A DNA stretch of 64,000 nt from Paenibacillus sp. ACRRX (GCF_022346885.1 NZ_JAKRNK010000002.1:434001-498000), one strand, 5' to 3'; shown: positions 42,685 through 52,450, counted from the first letter of the stretch. The notes: generated by a model from the letters alone, not told the origin. Numbers and translations are program-made.

Positions 42685-43938
42685 TCAACTATGGACTGTA
42701 CTGCCGTAAAACTGGTTTACGTACTGGAAAATTCGCTCCACTGCGGCAGCTAGTCCACCTGCCTCGTCGAATCTTCGCTTCACATCCAGACAGTTTGTAC
42801 GGTAGCAATCGTCACCAAGCACCCGCTCTACAGCCTGTTGAAGCATAACCGCAGTCGGCTCACGATCCGTCACATACAGGCCTGCTCCAACTCGATCCAC
42901 CATCATCGCTCCCATAAATTCGTCGAACACTTGTGGGACAACGACCATTGGGACGCCGTGGGCAATACTTTCATAAATACTGTTTGCTCCACCGTGCGTA
43001 ATAAACACGTCTGCCCGCTCTAATATTTGTAATTGTGGGACATAGGGCCGAACGATAAAGTTATCTGGAATATGCCCAAGCTCGGTAAGGGCAACTTGAT
43101 GTCCTACCGACATGATGACTTGGCAATCTGAATCTGCAAAAGCTTCAAAGCACGCTTTGTACGTATCTATCAGCTGATTATAGATTGTGCCAAATGCCAA
43201 ATAGATCAATGGTCTGCCATCTAATCGTTCAAACGGAAATTCTACAGCTTCTGCACGCGGAAAGATCGGGTACCCCAAAAACAAGTAACTGTCGTCAAAC
43301 GCTTCTTCATGAAGTTGAAAAAAACGTGAGGAAAAAATAAGATTCAACGGCTGCTTGCTGCAAAAAATGTCATTGATGACATTCACATGCAACAAGCCGT
43401 ATTTCTTGCTAATAAGCATTGACATCTTGTCGAGCAGCTTGCGATAAAGGATGCTGCTACCTTTAAATTTCTGATATAAGGGATCATTGGATGCCCTTAG
43501 AACATGTTCCACGAAAAAATCCGGATCCAGATCCGCCATCTCATCGATATACGGAAAGTTAGCACATAAGGATATACCTGGCACTCCGAGACGTTCAGCA
43601 CATACTTTTCCCCAATAACAAAAGGCGTCATGAATAATATAATCAGGCTTCCAAGCGGCGATCTCGTCATAGAAACGTTCTAGCACAGCTTCGGTTCGAC
43701 TCAAAATAAAGTCAGCAAACACTAGAAATGTATCGATGCCGTGCCCATCATGGGTAGCAAAACCAACGGTTCCCTCATAACTTCGAAACTGCGCCCCCGT
43801 CTGTTCGACCTTCCCCTGAAACTGATTGCTGGCATAATAGATGACTTCCTCGCCGGATTCAACCAGCTTGTGAATCAACCCCAACGTCGGATTTACGTGA
43901 CCATGGAGATCCACGCTAAAATATAGCACCTTTGCCAT
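42685..43938 (-). CDS. Macrolide-type (MGT) glycosyltransferase
   Basis: 417 residues of the GT-B fold, CAZy GT1-like. The N-terminal half starts KVLYFSVDLHGHVNPTLGLIHKL, with the conserved acceptor-side His. The C-terminal half contains the nucleotide-sugar site: FVRPYVPQLQIL-like (IVRPYVPQLQILERADVFITHGG), with the HGGANSIYES motif near 325 and PQVFDEF near 350. It transfers a hexose, usually from UDP-glucose, to a hydroxyl on a natural product. Within this operon it could decorate the product or silence it inside the cell as self-protection. GGGGGG precedes the ATG. It lies 72 bases after NRPS-1. Confidence 0.88.
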   Translation of the reverse strand: MAKVLYFSVDLHGHVNPTLGLIHKLVESGEEVIYYASNQFQGKVEQTGAQFRSYEGTVGFATHDGHGIDTFLVFADFILSRTEAVLERFYDEIAAWKPDYIIHDAFCYWGKVCAERLGVPGISLCANFPYIDEMADLDPDFFVEHVLRASNDPLYQKFKGSSILYRKLLDKMSMLISKKYGLLHVNVINDIFCSKQPLNLIFSSRFFQLHEEAFDDSYLFLGYPIFPRAEAVEFPFERLDGRPLIYLAFGTIYNQLIDTYKACFEAFADSDCQVIMSVGHQVALTELGHIPDNFIVRPYVPQLQILERADVFITHGGANSIYESIAHGVPMVVVPQVFDEFMGAMMVDRVGAGLYVTDREPTAVMLQQAVERVLGDDCYRTNCLDVKRRFDEAGGLAAAVERIFQYVNQFYGSTVHS

Positions 43939-44010
43939 AGTAGCCCCCCATCCCCCACTTATAGATTTGTTGTCTCTAATCTAAATAATCTGGCTCTTTC
44001 ATTTATAGTT

Positions 44011-47000
44011 TCAATTAAACAGCTCGTCCAAATCATCCTGAGTAATCTGAACGGCATCAAAATCGGATGGCGTATAGTCCTGATCTGTCTTACTGCAACA
44101 GTGGTTCACGAGTTGACTCAACTCATCCACATACATGGCAACTAGTTCTTTTCCTTCACTTTCATTAAAATGCATGTGACTGCAAACCACTTCAACATGC
44201 AATTGTTGATCGATCACAATCGCCTGTACATCAAGTAAAGCAGTCATTACGTTTCGCAAATCACTCTCTGAACCTGAAGGCTCATGTGCCATGCAGAACC
44301 AATCGTTGTTAAAGGTGGTATCCACATCGCCCAAGTAATTAAATCGTATAGGTGGCTGGAGACGGGTATCCTTTAACGTCTTTGTATAATACCGAAGTAC
44401 CCCATACCCAATTCCGTTATAGGGAATAGATCGCAGTAATTCTTTAATCGTTTTAATTTTATGGGTAATAGGTCCCGTATTATTCTGAATCCGCACTGGA
44501 TAGATTGAAGTAAACCATCCTACTGTCCTCGACAAGTCCAAGCTGCTGTCTAACAGTTCTCTACCATGTCCCTCAAGCTCTAATACCACTTCATCAAGCT
44601 CGAACTTATGGAATATGGTCAAGGCTAACGCCGTGATTAGTAAGTCCTTAGGCTCTGTTCGGTATGCTTTATTTGCATCCCTTAAAAGATTAGCGGTTAT
44701 ACTTTTGTCAAATACGTGATGGTGCGTATGTGAAGTTGCAAGCACTGCCCCTTTTGTTGAGTCCTGAACGGGAATAACAGGGGGATCATGAATGACGGCT
44801 TCCCAATACGCCTGCTCTTTTCTTGCTTCTGCCTCAAGTCTAGTCATATATCCAGACCAATCTTGATAAGAAGATGTCTTGTCCGGCAAGTTAATCTTCC
44901 CGTAGTCCAACACCGATTGCTCCAGCAACTGAACCAAATCCTCCAGCAAAATACGCCATGACACACCGTCTACAACAAGATGATGGCCGATTAGCAGCAG
45001 GCGAATTCCTTGCTCTCCCAGATCAAACAGATGGGCTTTAAACATCATTCCGCGATGGATATCCATTTCCGACTTAAGTTGACAGCCTGTCGACTCCAGT
45101 CTTTTACGCTGTTCTTCTGCACTGTATCCAGTCAGATCGGTCTTTCCTATGGAAATCGTACGATCTGCATATTCTGCATGTTCCATATAAGCTAATTGCT
45201 GATCCTCTGCTCTAACATAGATTCGTAGGGAATCGTGATGATAAAATAAGACATTTAACATTTCTGTCAGTCGTTCTGTACTCACATCCTGCTTTAATTG
45301 CAGCAGTACGGACTGTGTATAATGGTTAGGGTGCTGCAACGCCAATTCACGAAACCAGGTTATGATTGGTGTTGCGCCGATTGTCCCTGTACGAGGGGAC
45401 TGATCGATTTTAATTTCATCGTGTAATTGACGTACCTGCTTCACCATTTCGATTAATACAGGGTTGGATAGTATGTCTTTCACCTTTAATTGATAGCCTA
45501 TGCTTTTGAACTTAGATGCCAGTTGAATGGCTTTAATTGAATCGCCGCCCAGATAAAAGAAATGGTCTTGCCATGACAAGCTGTACTGATTGAGCACTTG
45601 TTCAACTGTGGCCATAAAGATAGCTTCCAGTCCATCAATCGGTATACTCCGCTCGATCCTATCACTAGCTATCTTCGCAACTAAGGGCTCTGGCAGCTGT
45701 TTACGGTCTACTTTTCCATTTGCCGTTAAAGGAATGGAATCTAGTTCGACGAAATAAGCGGGAATCATATAATCTGGCAGGCTTTGCTTCAGGATAACTC
45801 GGATCTCATGCTCGGTAATTGACTCTTGCTTGATGATATAGGCACATAAATACACTTCGCCATTATCGCGCGTTCGATCAATCACAACCGATTCCTTGAT
45901 CGCTGTCATACTGGTAAGGGCATGAACAATCTCGCCCAATTCTATACGATAACCTCTGATTTTCACCTGATGATCAATTCGTCCCATATAGATAATCGAG
46001 CCATCTTCCCTCATGAACGCAAGGTCTCCAGTCCGATACATCCGATATTCAGGATGGAAGGGATTGTCGATAAAACGGGCTGCGGATAACTCTGGCTGGT
46101 TCCAATACCCTCTGGCGACACCGTGGCCTGAGATATAAAGCTCACCGATACCGTAACACGGAAGTGGGTTCAAATGAGCGTCCAAAATATAGATCATTAC
46201 ATTGTCCGCAGGAACACCAATCGGGACAGACAAAGTTAACTCCGTACGATCGTATTGATGAATCATACAACCAACTACTGTCTCTGTTGGTCCATATTCA
46301 TTATAAATTTCGATCTCATGATCAAAGCAGTCCTCTACCTGCGAAGCAAGTGACGTCTTTAAGTCCTCTCCGCCTACGATAAAACGTTTGACTGAGCTGT
46401 TCGGATAACGACGTTCTTGCAACAAGGACAAGTGGGCTGGTGTCAGCTTGATAACTGTTGCTTCGTTGTCTGCCAATATACGAAACAACACGAACTCATC
46501 CTCGTCATCACGGTATATTGTGACCAGTCCTCCACCAATTAACGGTGTGAAGATAGACGTTATCGTCAGGTCAAACGCTAGTGAAGAATATAGAGGGAAT
46601 ACGGCGCGTTCATTTTTCATATAAGTTTCTTTGGCCCACCAACTATAATTGACCAACCCGCGATGTTCAATCATTGTTCCTTTTGGGGTACCTGTAGAGC
46701 CCGATGTGTAAATAATATAGGCTAGATCGGAAGGATCACTTCCATTCGCTAAGTTTGACGCATCTCCGCGATAAAGGGATGCCTGACGGAGATCAATCAC
46801 TTCACCTACATACCCTATATCTGCAAATAGATTGGTATTCGTCAACAATACGGCAGCTCTTGTATCCGCCAGCATATAGGCAATTCGTTCTTCAGGATGT
46901 TTCGGATCTAAGGGGAGATAGGCTCCGCCTGCTTTCATAATGGCCAATATGCCAATAATCGACTCCATCCCGTGCTCCGTGTACAATCCCACAATCGAAC

Positions 47001-48540
47001 CGCTGCGTACACCTTTGGCATGCAACACGCGTGCTAATTGGTTTGACTTCTCATTTAACTGCTGATAACTGCACTGTTCTCCCTTAAATTTCACGGCAAT
47101 GTCATGCGGTGTCCGTTCGACCTGCTCTTCAAACAGTCTTGTTATCGTTGTTTGTTCCGGATAAGGTACTTTTGTATCATTAAATCGAATGATTTGCTGC
47201 TGATATTGCTGCTCTGAGAGCAAGCTAAGCTCGTCAAGCGGTCGTTCTGGATGCGACATGATCTGTTCTGACATACTCATCATTCCGTTTATCATCATGG
47301 ACACATACTGTTCATCATAATCAGTCGGTTTATAGTCGACATCCAGCGTAATACATCCTGTATCAGACCATTCCTTGATGACAAGCTGTTTCGCGTACAA
47401 TTGATATCCATTATAGAATTCTTCATTTACTACTGGACAGCCATTCCAATCATTAACGTGCTTGGAATTGTAGTAATTGACACATACGTGAAACAATTGA
47501 TCGAATCCCTGTCGTTTAAGTTCCAGGTCCTGCACGAGCAAATCATATGGGTATTTTTGGTGGAAATAGCATTCAATTAGCTGCTTGCCCATATGAGTCA
47601 GCGTGTCAATAGCAGATCGATTTCCGTCTATCTGATAAGCAAACGGCATTGTACTCGTAAACATACCGATTGTTCTCTTCTCCTTGCGACCTGAACGGTT
47701 CAAGACTGGCGTACCGATCACTATTTCTTGTTGGTTGGTTGTTTTGTACATAAAGAGTAGGTATAGCATCACAAACAGCGTATTAAGAGAGGTCTTATGT
47801 ATTGCGGTGAAACTTTGCATGCGAGCAGAAGTTAGCGGGTCTAAGGTGTGGGTGATCCTAGTTCCGACGATATGATCTGTGCCGTAGGACATATTCACAT
47901 CAGGCAATGGCGTAAACTTATTAATCCAAAAGTGTCTATTCTTGTTATAACGTTCGGATTGTAAATAATTGCGTTCCGAATCAATGACGTCCAAATAGGA
48001 AGGGGCTGCTGCTGATTCGCTATTTTCGCCATTACTAAATTTGTTGTATGCATCGTATATTTGCTCCGTCATGATCTGCGTGGACCAACCGTCAGCAATA
48101 ATATGGTGCAGCTTAATCAAATATCCGCTCTCACCGTCTGAGATTCTGAATAATTTCAAATCGTACAGTGGAGACTCTGTAAGCTGAAATGGTGTACGCG
48201 CTTGTTCTGACAGCCATAGCTGATAGGAAGCTTCAGGATCGCTGCTGCCAGAGAAGTCAACAAAATTTAAGCGCTCTTCTGGTACTGTACTCACATATTG
48301 GTATATTACATGATCCACCTCACGAAGACGAATCCGCAAACCATCGTGCTGCTGAATGACATGTCTGATCGCTGCCTCCAGCACATCCAAGTCAACGTGA
48401 CCTTTAATACGGATCGTTCCTCCGATGTTATGAATCGGAATCGATGGATAAATGTTTTCGATATACCAAATACGTTTCTGCGGATGAGTCAGCTCATGCA
48501 GAACAATTGGTTCAGGTGCGAGATGAGCTGTATGGCTCAT
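44011..48540 (-). CDS. NRPS-1: starter C - A(Asn-like) - PCP - E loading module
   Basis: 1509 residues, first gene of the operon. The C domain (about 10-430) opens with HPQKRIWYIENIYPSIPIHN, as in lipopeptide starter C domains such as SrfAA's, and has HHIIADG near 140. The A domain (about 450-950) gives, by hand alignment to GrsA, residues D-L-T-K-I-G-E-V-G-K; 9 of 10 agree with the asparagine code DLTKLGEVGK as I remember it. The PCP Ser is in LGGDSIKAI near 1000. The E domain (about 1060-1490) has HHLVVDGVSW near 1188, EGHGRE and FNYLGD. The module should yield N-acyl-D-Asn, the cap used by zwittermicin, xenocoumacin and colibactin prodrugs. ATG 48540 follows GGGGG; TTG 48546 is the alternative. 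Confidence 0.9.
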   Translation of the reverse strand: MSHTAHLAPEPIVLHELTHPQKRIWYIENIYPSIPIHNIGGTIRIKGHVDLDVLEAAIRHVIQQHDGLRIRLREVDHVIYQYVSTVPEERLNFVDFSGSSDPEASYQLWLSEQARTPFQLTESPLYDLKLFRISDGESGYLIKLHHIIADGWSTQIMTEQIYDAYNKFSNGENSESAAAPSYLDVIDSERNYLQSERYNKNRHFWINKFTPLPDVNMSYGTDHIVGTRITHTLDPLTSARMQSFTAIHKTSLNTLFVMLYLLFMYKTTNQQEIVIGTPVLNRSGRKEKRTIGMFTSTMPFAYQIDGNRSAIDTLTHMGKQLIECYFHQKYPYDLLVQDLELKRQGFDQLFHVCVNYYNSKHVNDWNGCPVVNEEFYNGYQLYAKQLVIKEWSDTGCITLDVDYKPTDYDEQYVSMMINGMMSMSEQIMSHPERPLDELSLLSEQQYQQQIIRFNDTKVPYPEQTTITRLFEEQVERTPHDIAVKFKGEQCSYQQLNEKSNQLARVLHAKGVRSGSIVGLYTEHGMESIIGILAIMKAGGAYLPLDPKHPEERIAYMLADTRAAVLLTNTNLFADIGYVGEVIDLRQASLYRGDASNLANGSDPSDLAYIIYTSGSTGTPKGTMIEHRGLVNYSWWAKETYMKNERAVFPLYSSLAFDLTITSIFTPLIGGGLVTIYRDDEDEFVLFRILADNEATVIKLTPAHLSLLQERRYPNSSVKRFIVGGEDLKTSLASQVEDCFDHEIEIYNEYGPTETVVGCMIHQYDRTELTLSVPIGVPADNVMIYILDAHLNPLPCYGIGELYISGHGVARGYWNQPELSAARFIDNPFHPEYRMYRTGDLAFMREDGSIIYMGRIDHQVKIRGYRIELGEIVHALTSMTAIKESVVIDRTRDNGEVYLCAYIIKQESITEHEIRVILKQSLPDYMIPAYFVELDSIPLTANGKVDRKQLPEPLVAKIASDRIERSIPIDGLEAIFMATVEQVLNQYSLSWQDHFFYLGGDSIKAIQLASKFKSIGYQLKVKDILSNPVLIEMVKQVRQLHDEIKIDQSPRTGTIGATPIITWFRELALQHPNHYTQSVLLQLKQDVSTERLTEMLNVLFYHHDSLRIYVRAEDQQLAYMEHAEYADRTISIGKTDLTGYSAEEQRKRLESTGCQLKSEMDIHRGMMFKAHLFDLGEQGIRLLLIGHHLVVDGVSWRILLEDLVQLLEQSVLDYGKINLPDKTSSYQDWSGYMTRLEAEARKEQAYWEAVIHDPPVIPVQDSTKGAVLATSHTHHHVFDKSITANLLRDANKAYRTEPKDLLITALALTIFHKFELDEVVLELEGHGRELLDSSLDLSRTVGWFTSIYPVRIQNNTGPITHKIKTIKELLRSIPYNGIGYGVLRYYTKTLKDTRLQPPIRFNYLGDVDTTFNNDWFCMAHEPSGSESDLRNVMTALLDVQAIVIDQQLHVEVVCSHMHFNESEGKELVAMYVDELSQLVNHCCSKTDQDYTPSDFDAVQITQDDLDELFN

Positions 48541-48742
48541 AGTCAATCCCCCATCATATGAGATTCATAATAGCGACATTCAGTGTATTGGAAATAATGC
48601 GTAACAACAGGAAAGGTGTATCGCGGAAGGGTGTGTTCAGGATGTCCGCAATGTATGAAACAGCAGCTATACAGCCGGGGAATGCCTAGTATGCAGAAAT
48701 AATCTCGATGTAGATCTTGCGGATTCTTGCGAATCTATTTTT

Positions 48743-48771
48743 ATATTAGCAAGTGCGATTTAGCTTTTCAA
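48743..48771 (-). promoter_or_regulatory. Candidate promoter of the NRPS/PKS operon
   Basis: On the minus strand TTGAAA (48771-48766) and TAATAT (48748-48743) are 17 bases apart. This gives a 5' leader of about 195 bases before NRPS-1. The rest of the 510-bp region to 49053 shows no other clear element apart from a short direct repeat CGCAAGA near 48715-48735. Confidence 0.5.
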
Positions 48772-49053
48772 GGGTCCAAAGCGTGAACAAATCATAATAT
48801 GTCGAGAACTGTAAAAAAGATAAGCGCTCTAATTTGTTGCTGCATCAATGTTTTTTAGATTTTTTCTCATGTTCAAATAGCATCAAGCTGAATAAAATTT
48901 TACCTAATCTTTAGCAAACAGACAATTTTAATAACCACTTAATCCCATTTATTATTAATGTTGTTACACTTATCTTGTGCATTCATTTTGTTATACTGAA
49001 ATTAGACACAAGTAATCTACAACAAATTGTGAAGATAAAGGGTGAAGTATGGA

Positions 49054-49353
49054 ATGGCTTTTGGCATCAATAGACAGGAACTCATCCAGTGGAAGCAGGA
49101 CGTACTACGTGGTGAAATTGCGTATCTTACCCACTATTGGTTGGATGATCGCTATCCAGGCATCACTTCCGTCACAAAGGTTGGCTGCGCGGACATCATA
49201 CGTTTACAGGAATGGTGTGTCAAGCACAAACTGCCGGTTCAATATATCCATAATCGAATTCCCTTTCCTCATTTTGATCTGATCGGAACACGTCAAAGGC
49301 CTATTCTTGAACAAGAAGGTCAATGGGGGCAGATCAAGCGCTTTAACTTATAA
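49054..49353 (+). CDS. YneQ-like conserved protein
   Basis: A 99-residue cytoplasmic protein. The opening AFGINRQELIQWKQDVLRGEI, followed by LTHYWLDDRYPG, VTKVGCADIIRLQEWC and FPHFDLIGTRQRPIL, matches what I recall of the B. subtilis YneQ family, which is widespread in Bacillales and of unknown function. It does not seem linked to the biosynthetic operon except by divergent orientation. AAAGGGTG spaced before the ATG at 49054 decides the start over a GTG at 49042. Confidence 0.75.
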   Translation: MAFGINRQELIQWKQDVLRGEIAYLTHYWLDDRYPGITSVTKVGCADIIRLQEWCVKHKLPVQYIHNRIPFPHFDLIGTRQRPILEQEGQWGQIKRFNL

Positions 49354-49397
49354 AATGTGTTGAAATCCATCATTTTAACATTCAAGCAGGACAAAGA

Positions 49398-49437
49398 AAA
49401 CGGTCACAACAGATGTTTGAACTGCTGGTGACCGTTT
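49398..49437. terminator. Bidirectional terminator
   Basis: AAACGGTCAC (49398-49407) pairs with GTGACCGTTT (49428-49437), with CAG/CTG extending the stem. The minus exit is TCTTTGTCC after TTTT; the plus exit is CCTGTTATC. It separates the YneQ-like and TPR genes. Confidence 0.8.
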
Positions 49438-49475
49438 CCTGTTATCATCAAAATGGTTTGTCTACCAACAAGTCC

Positions 49476-50336
49476 TTAAACCCCGTTCGCATACTGCTGG
49501 ATACGTGCTATGCGCTCCGGCTCATGTGCGATCAGCCAATTATCGTGGCGTAAGCATTCGTAACTCCGAGCAAAGTAACGTCTTGCTTCTTCCTTGCGAT
49601 GCAGCATAAGCAGGCATTCCGCCATCTCTTCATACACATATCCATCTGGCGTACTCGTTAACTCTGTTTCTGCCAGCAAGGCTTGCTGAATTACTAGCGA
49701 CTCCTCTACCCGCTTTAGCAGGCGCAGTACTTTCGCCACACACCATCTGGCAATAAACAGTGCACCCGGTTCCCCTTGAGACTTGCGAAATTCTAAAGCA
49801 CGCTCAAATAGGTCAAGCGCCTCATCAAGAGCCCCCGTCTCTACCTTTGCCCACCCGATATTGTTATACAAAGAACCCAACCATTTTCCGGCTTTAGGAC
49901 TCTGTTCCGCGTGAGACAAAGCCTTCATGTTCCATGCCAGACGTGTCTCCGGGGTGGACTCGGATATTCCCAGCATATGTGCCGCATCAACCGCGTAGTA
50001 ATCCTCTTTAGCCTGAACTCCTATTTCCCAAGCTTTTAGAAATAATGGAATTGCCTCTTCCTGTTGCGAGGAAGAATTATAGACTCTGCCCCGTTCCAAC
50101 AAATAACGAATGCGGGCAGTATCGTCTGACTTAGGCAGCTGCGCTTCAACTTGATCAAGCGTTTCATGGGCGTCTATAAATTTTCCCTGCAACCCCTGCG
50201 CGCGTGCAATCTGAGTTAATAGCGCAGCCAAGTAGCCCACCTCTTCAGAACTACGAACCTGTTCCAGCTTGAGCCTGAACTTCTGCTCTGTTGCGTCCGG
50301 GTGCTGATAATCCCACATTTCGTCAAAATCGTACAT
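49476..50336 (-). CDS. TPR-repeat protein
   Basis: 286 residues, all-helical, with about six tetratricopeptide-like repeats; the clearest are around LLTQIARAQGLQGKFIDAHE, YNNIGWAKVETGALDEALDLF and AECLLMLHRKEEARRYFA. No helix-turn-helix or catalytic domain is attached and no signal peptide is present, so it is probably a cytoplasmic protein-binding scaffold. Its partners are unknown. GGAGCG precedes the ATG. Transcribed alone between two terminators. Confidence 0.8.
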   Translation of the reverse strand: MYDFDEMWDYQHPDATEQKFRLKLEQVRSSEEVGYLAALLTQIARAQGLQGKFIDAHETLDQVEAQLPKSDDTARIRYLLERGRVYNSSSQQEEAIPLFLKAWEIGVQAKEDYYAVDAAHMLGISESTPETRLAWNMKALSHAEQSPKAGKWLGSLYNNIGWAKVETGALDEALDLFERALEFRKSQGEPGALFIARWCVAKVLRLLKRVEESLVIQQALLAETELTSTPDGYVYEEMAECLLMLHRKEEARRYFARSYECLRHDNWLIAHEPERIARIQQYANGV

Positions 50337-50400
50337 ACGTCACGCTCCAAATTTGTAGAATTCTGCTCTCTCATTTTAGCATTTTTGATTACGATCTTGA

Positions 50401-52047
50401 TTACTCCGCCTTGTTTCCTACTTTTGGATCAGGTACATATGTCTTTTTATGTTCTGGATAATGGACGTCCGTGATCATTCCTGCAGCGGCATGATGTAGA
50501 TCATGGCAATGGAACATCCAATCTCCGGGATTGTCTGCTTCAAATGCAATCACATATCGTTCACCAGGCTTAACGTTCAGTGTATCCTTAATCAGAGGCG
50601 AACCTTGAACAACTGTGCCATTTTTACTCAATATCTGAAAAAAGTGCCCATGTAAATGCATAGGATGATCATCTGACTTCGACTTATTCACAAACGTAAC
50701 CTGCACTTTATCACCTTTTTTCACCCTGATCTTGTCTGTATTTGGAAATGTATTTCCGTTAATTGTGTAGACGGTGCTCCCATTAACAACCTTAGTGTCC
50801 AGATCCATCTGCACGTGCTGATCAAACGTTGTTTCCAATGAAAACACGTTATTCGCCGTGGCGCCGTATTGAACAAGGTCAAGCAGTGGAAGATCAGCAG
50901 CAGTGTTGGATGCAGATATAGGAGAATTATCATTTGTATAATGAATGACAGCCCTCATGCCAATTACCGCTTTGTTGATTCCATGTGCCTCTAACAGCCA
51001 ATTACCCGGATTATCTGCCACAAATTCAATATCATACCTTTCCCCAGGGGCAATGGCGATTACCTGATCCTTCACCACTGCGGGACTATTAATAGCTTGT
51101 CCATCCGTTGCAACAACTTTAAATTCATGGCCGTGCAGGTGGATACGATGAGACAAATAGCCTGCATTTATGAGCCGAATGCGGATCTTTTCGCCATGCT
51201 TAACTTGAAGCTGAGGGATGGAGGCACCGCTTTTACCATTTATCGTGTACAGGTCGTACATACTCATGTCATGCTCGGCAGATTCTGACTTATCATTCGT
51301 TTCTCCGTGTGTCATGCTGCTATGAGCTGTCTCATTCCCCGCTGAATTTTCAGCAGAATGAGGCTGATTGTTGATATTGCCGTTAACCATACTCATCCAT
51401 TCATCAAGCACAAGCGTATAATCCCGGTCATAAGACTTACGCACATCCTCAACGACAATTGCGCCATATAGCCCTTTATCAACTTGATTTACGCTGTCCT
51501 GATGCGAATGGTACCAATACGTTCCAGGCACAGTCGCCTTAAATTCGTATACGAAAGAGGCTCCGGGTACAACAGCATCTTGTGTCACACCAGGGATTCC
51601 ATCCATCTCGTTAGGTACGGGGTATCCATGCCAATGGATGGAGACAGGTTGCTGCAGCTCATTTTTCAAAGTGACCTTCACGGTTTCTCCTACTTTCACT
51701 CGAATCTCAGGACCTGGTATACTCCCGTTAAAAGTCCAGACCGGCAGTGTAATTCCCTCTGTTGCCCGCAGGTTGGCAGGCTGCGCAGTAAGTGTGACCT
51801 GTGTACCGTCAACTCGTTGAGGTGCCTTGGCCAATGACCCTTTATCGGGTTCAGTGCCAGGCTTCGGCATCCCGCCCTGACGGCCCCTCTCCTGCGTAGA
51901 ACCATGATTCATCTTGGAGTGATCCATCTGATTCATCTGATTCATCTGATTCATCTGCTGAGCCTCGTCATTCGTTGAACAGCCTGAAACCAATAGGGTA
52001 GTAAGAATTATGATTGTTGTCCATCTCAATAGTGTGCGTTTAGTCAT
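50401..52047 (-). CDS. Multicopper oxidase lipoprotein
   Basis: 548 residues. Residues 1-22 form a lipoprotein signal with lipobox LVSGC. A Met/Asn/His-rich stretch follows, including three MNQ repeats then MDHSKMNH (about 30-45), a likely copper-gathering segment. The cupredoxin domains contain all four copper motifs: HWHGYP, YWYHSHQ, HPMHLHGH and HCHDLHHAAAGM, the last with the type-1 copper Met. It oxidises substrates (cuprous ion, phenols, Mn) with O2 outside the membrane, likely for copper tolerance. AAAGGAG supports the ATG at 52047; a longer frame starts at 52095. It is a solitary gene, with no copper regulator beside it. Confidence 0.92.
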   Translation of the reverse strand: MTKRTLLRWTTIIILTTLLVSGCSTNDEAQQMNQMNQMNQMDHSKMNHGSTQERGRQGGMPKPGTEPDKGSLAKAPQRVDGTQVTLTAQPANLRATEGITLPVWTFNGSIPGPEIRVKVGETVKVTLKNELQQPVSIHWHGYPVPNEMDGIPGVTQDAVVPGASFVYEFKATVPGTYWYHSHQDSVNQVDKGLYGAIVVEDVRKSYDRDYTLVLDEWMSMVNGNINNQPHSAENSAGNETAHSSMTHGETNDKSESAEHDMSMYDLYTINGKSGASIPQLQVKHGEKIRIRLINAGYLSHRIHLHGHEFKVVATDGQAINSPAVVKDQVIAIAPGERYDIEFVADNPGNWLLEAHGINKAVIGMRAVIHYTNDNSPISASNTAADLPLLDLVQYGATANNVFSLETTFDQHVQMDLDTKVVNGSTVYTINGNTFPNTDKIRVKKGDKVQVTFVNKSKSDDHPMHLHGHFFQILSKNGTVVQGSPLIKDTLNVKPGERYVIAFEADNPGDWMFHCHDLHHAAAGMITDVHYPEHKKTYVPDPKVGNKAE

Positions 52048-52423
52048 TGCTTTGTCTCCTTTACTTCGATCTCTGTTAAGGAGTATAACCACCAATTGTG
52101 TACAAATCGTGTAGACGTGTCAACGCTAGCACAAACTCACAAATTCCAGTCAGCCGCAGCAACGTATCTACCGTTAGAGCAAGCACAGGTTAGTTCATCA
52201 TCACCCTACAACCTTTATGCAAATTTGCTTGTACGGTGTCTCACGTATGTCTTGATCCTTTTCGACTCACTTCTAACTTGTAAATTTTGCTGCATAAGAC
52301 GCTCTGGTTGGCCGCAATGTCTGAACAGCAAAAAAAACCATTCGCACTGCTGGATCTTCTACACAGCTTGATGCGTATGATGGGTTCTCGTTATTACTAT
52401 TAAACTGCACAAATCTAAAAAAA
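52048..52423. other. Intergenic region with a possible 28-codon micro-ORF
   Basis: About 375 bp beyond the oxidase start. A plus-strand frame at 52317-52403 encodes SEQQKKPFALLDLLHSL after the Met, then MRMMGSRYYY, which has a coding look but lacks a ribosome site. Nothing else is recognised. Confidence 0.3.
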
Positions 52424-52450
52424 GGAGACGATAACATATCTATCGTCTCC
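52417..52450 (-). terminator. Terminator of gpmA
   Basis: GGAGACGATA (52424-52433) and TATCGTCTCC (52441-52450) are perfect arms with a 7-base loop; the minus-strand exit is a run of seven Ts. Confidence 0.9.

Noticed and set aside
51899-51960. Repeated ATTCATCTG units suggesting a tandem DNA repeat or CRISPR
   Set aside because: They only encode the MNQ repeats inside the oxidase; there is no spacer structure. No CRISPR array was seen anywhere in the window.
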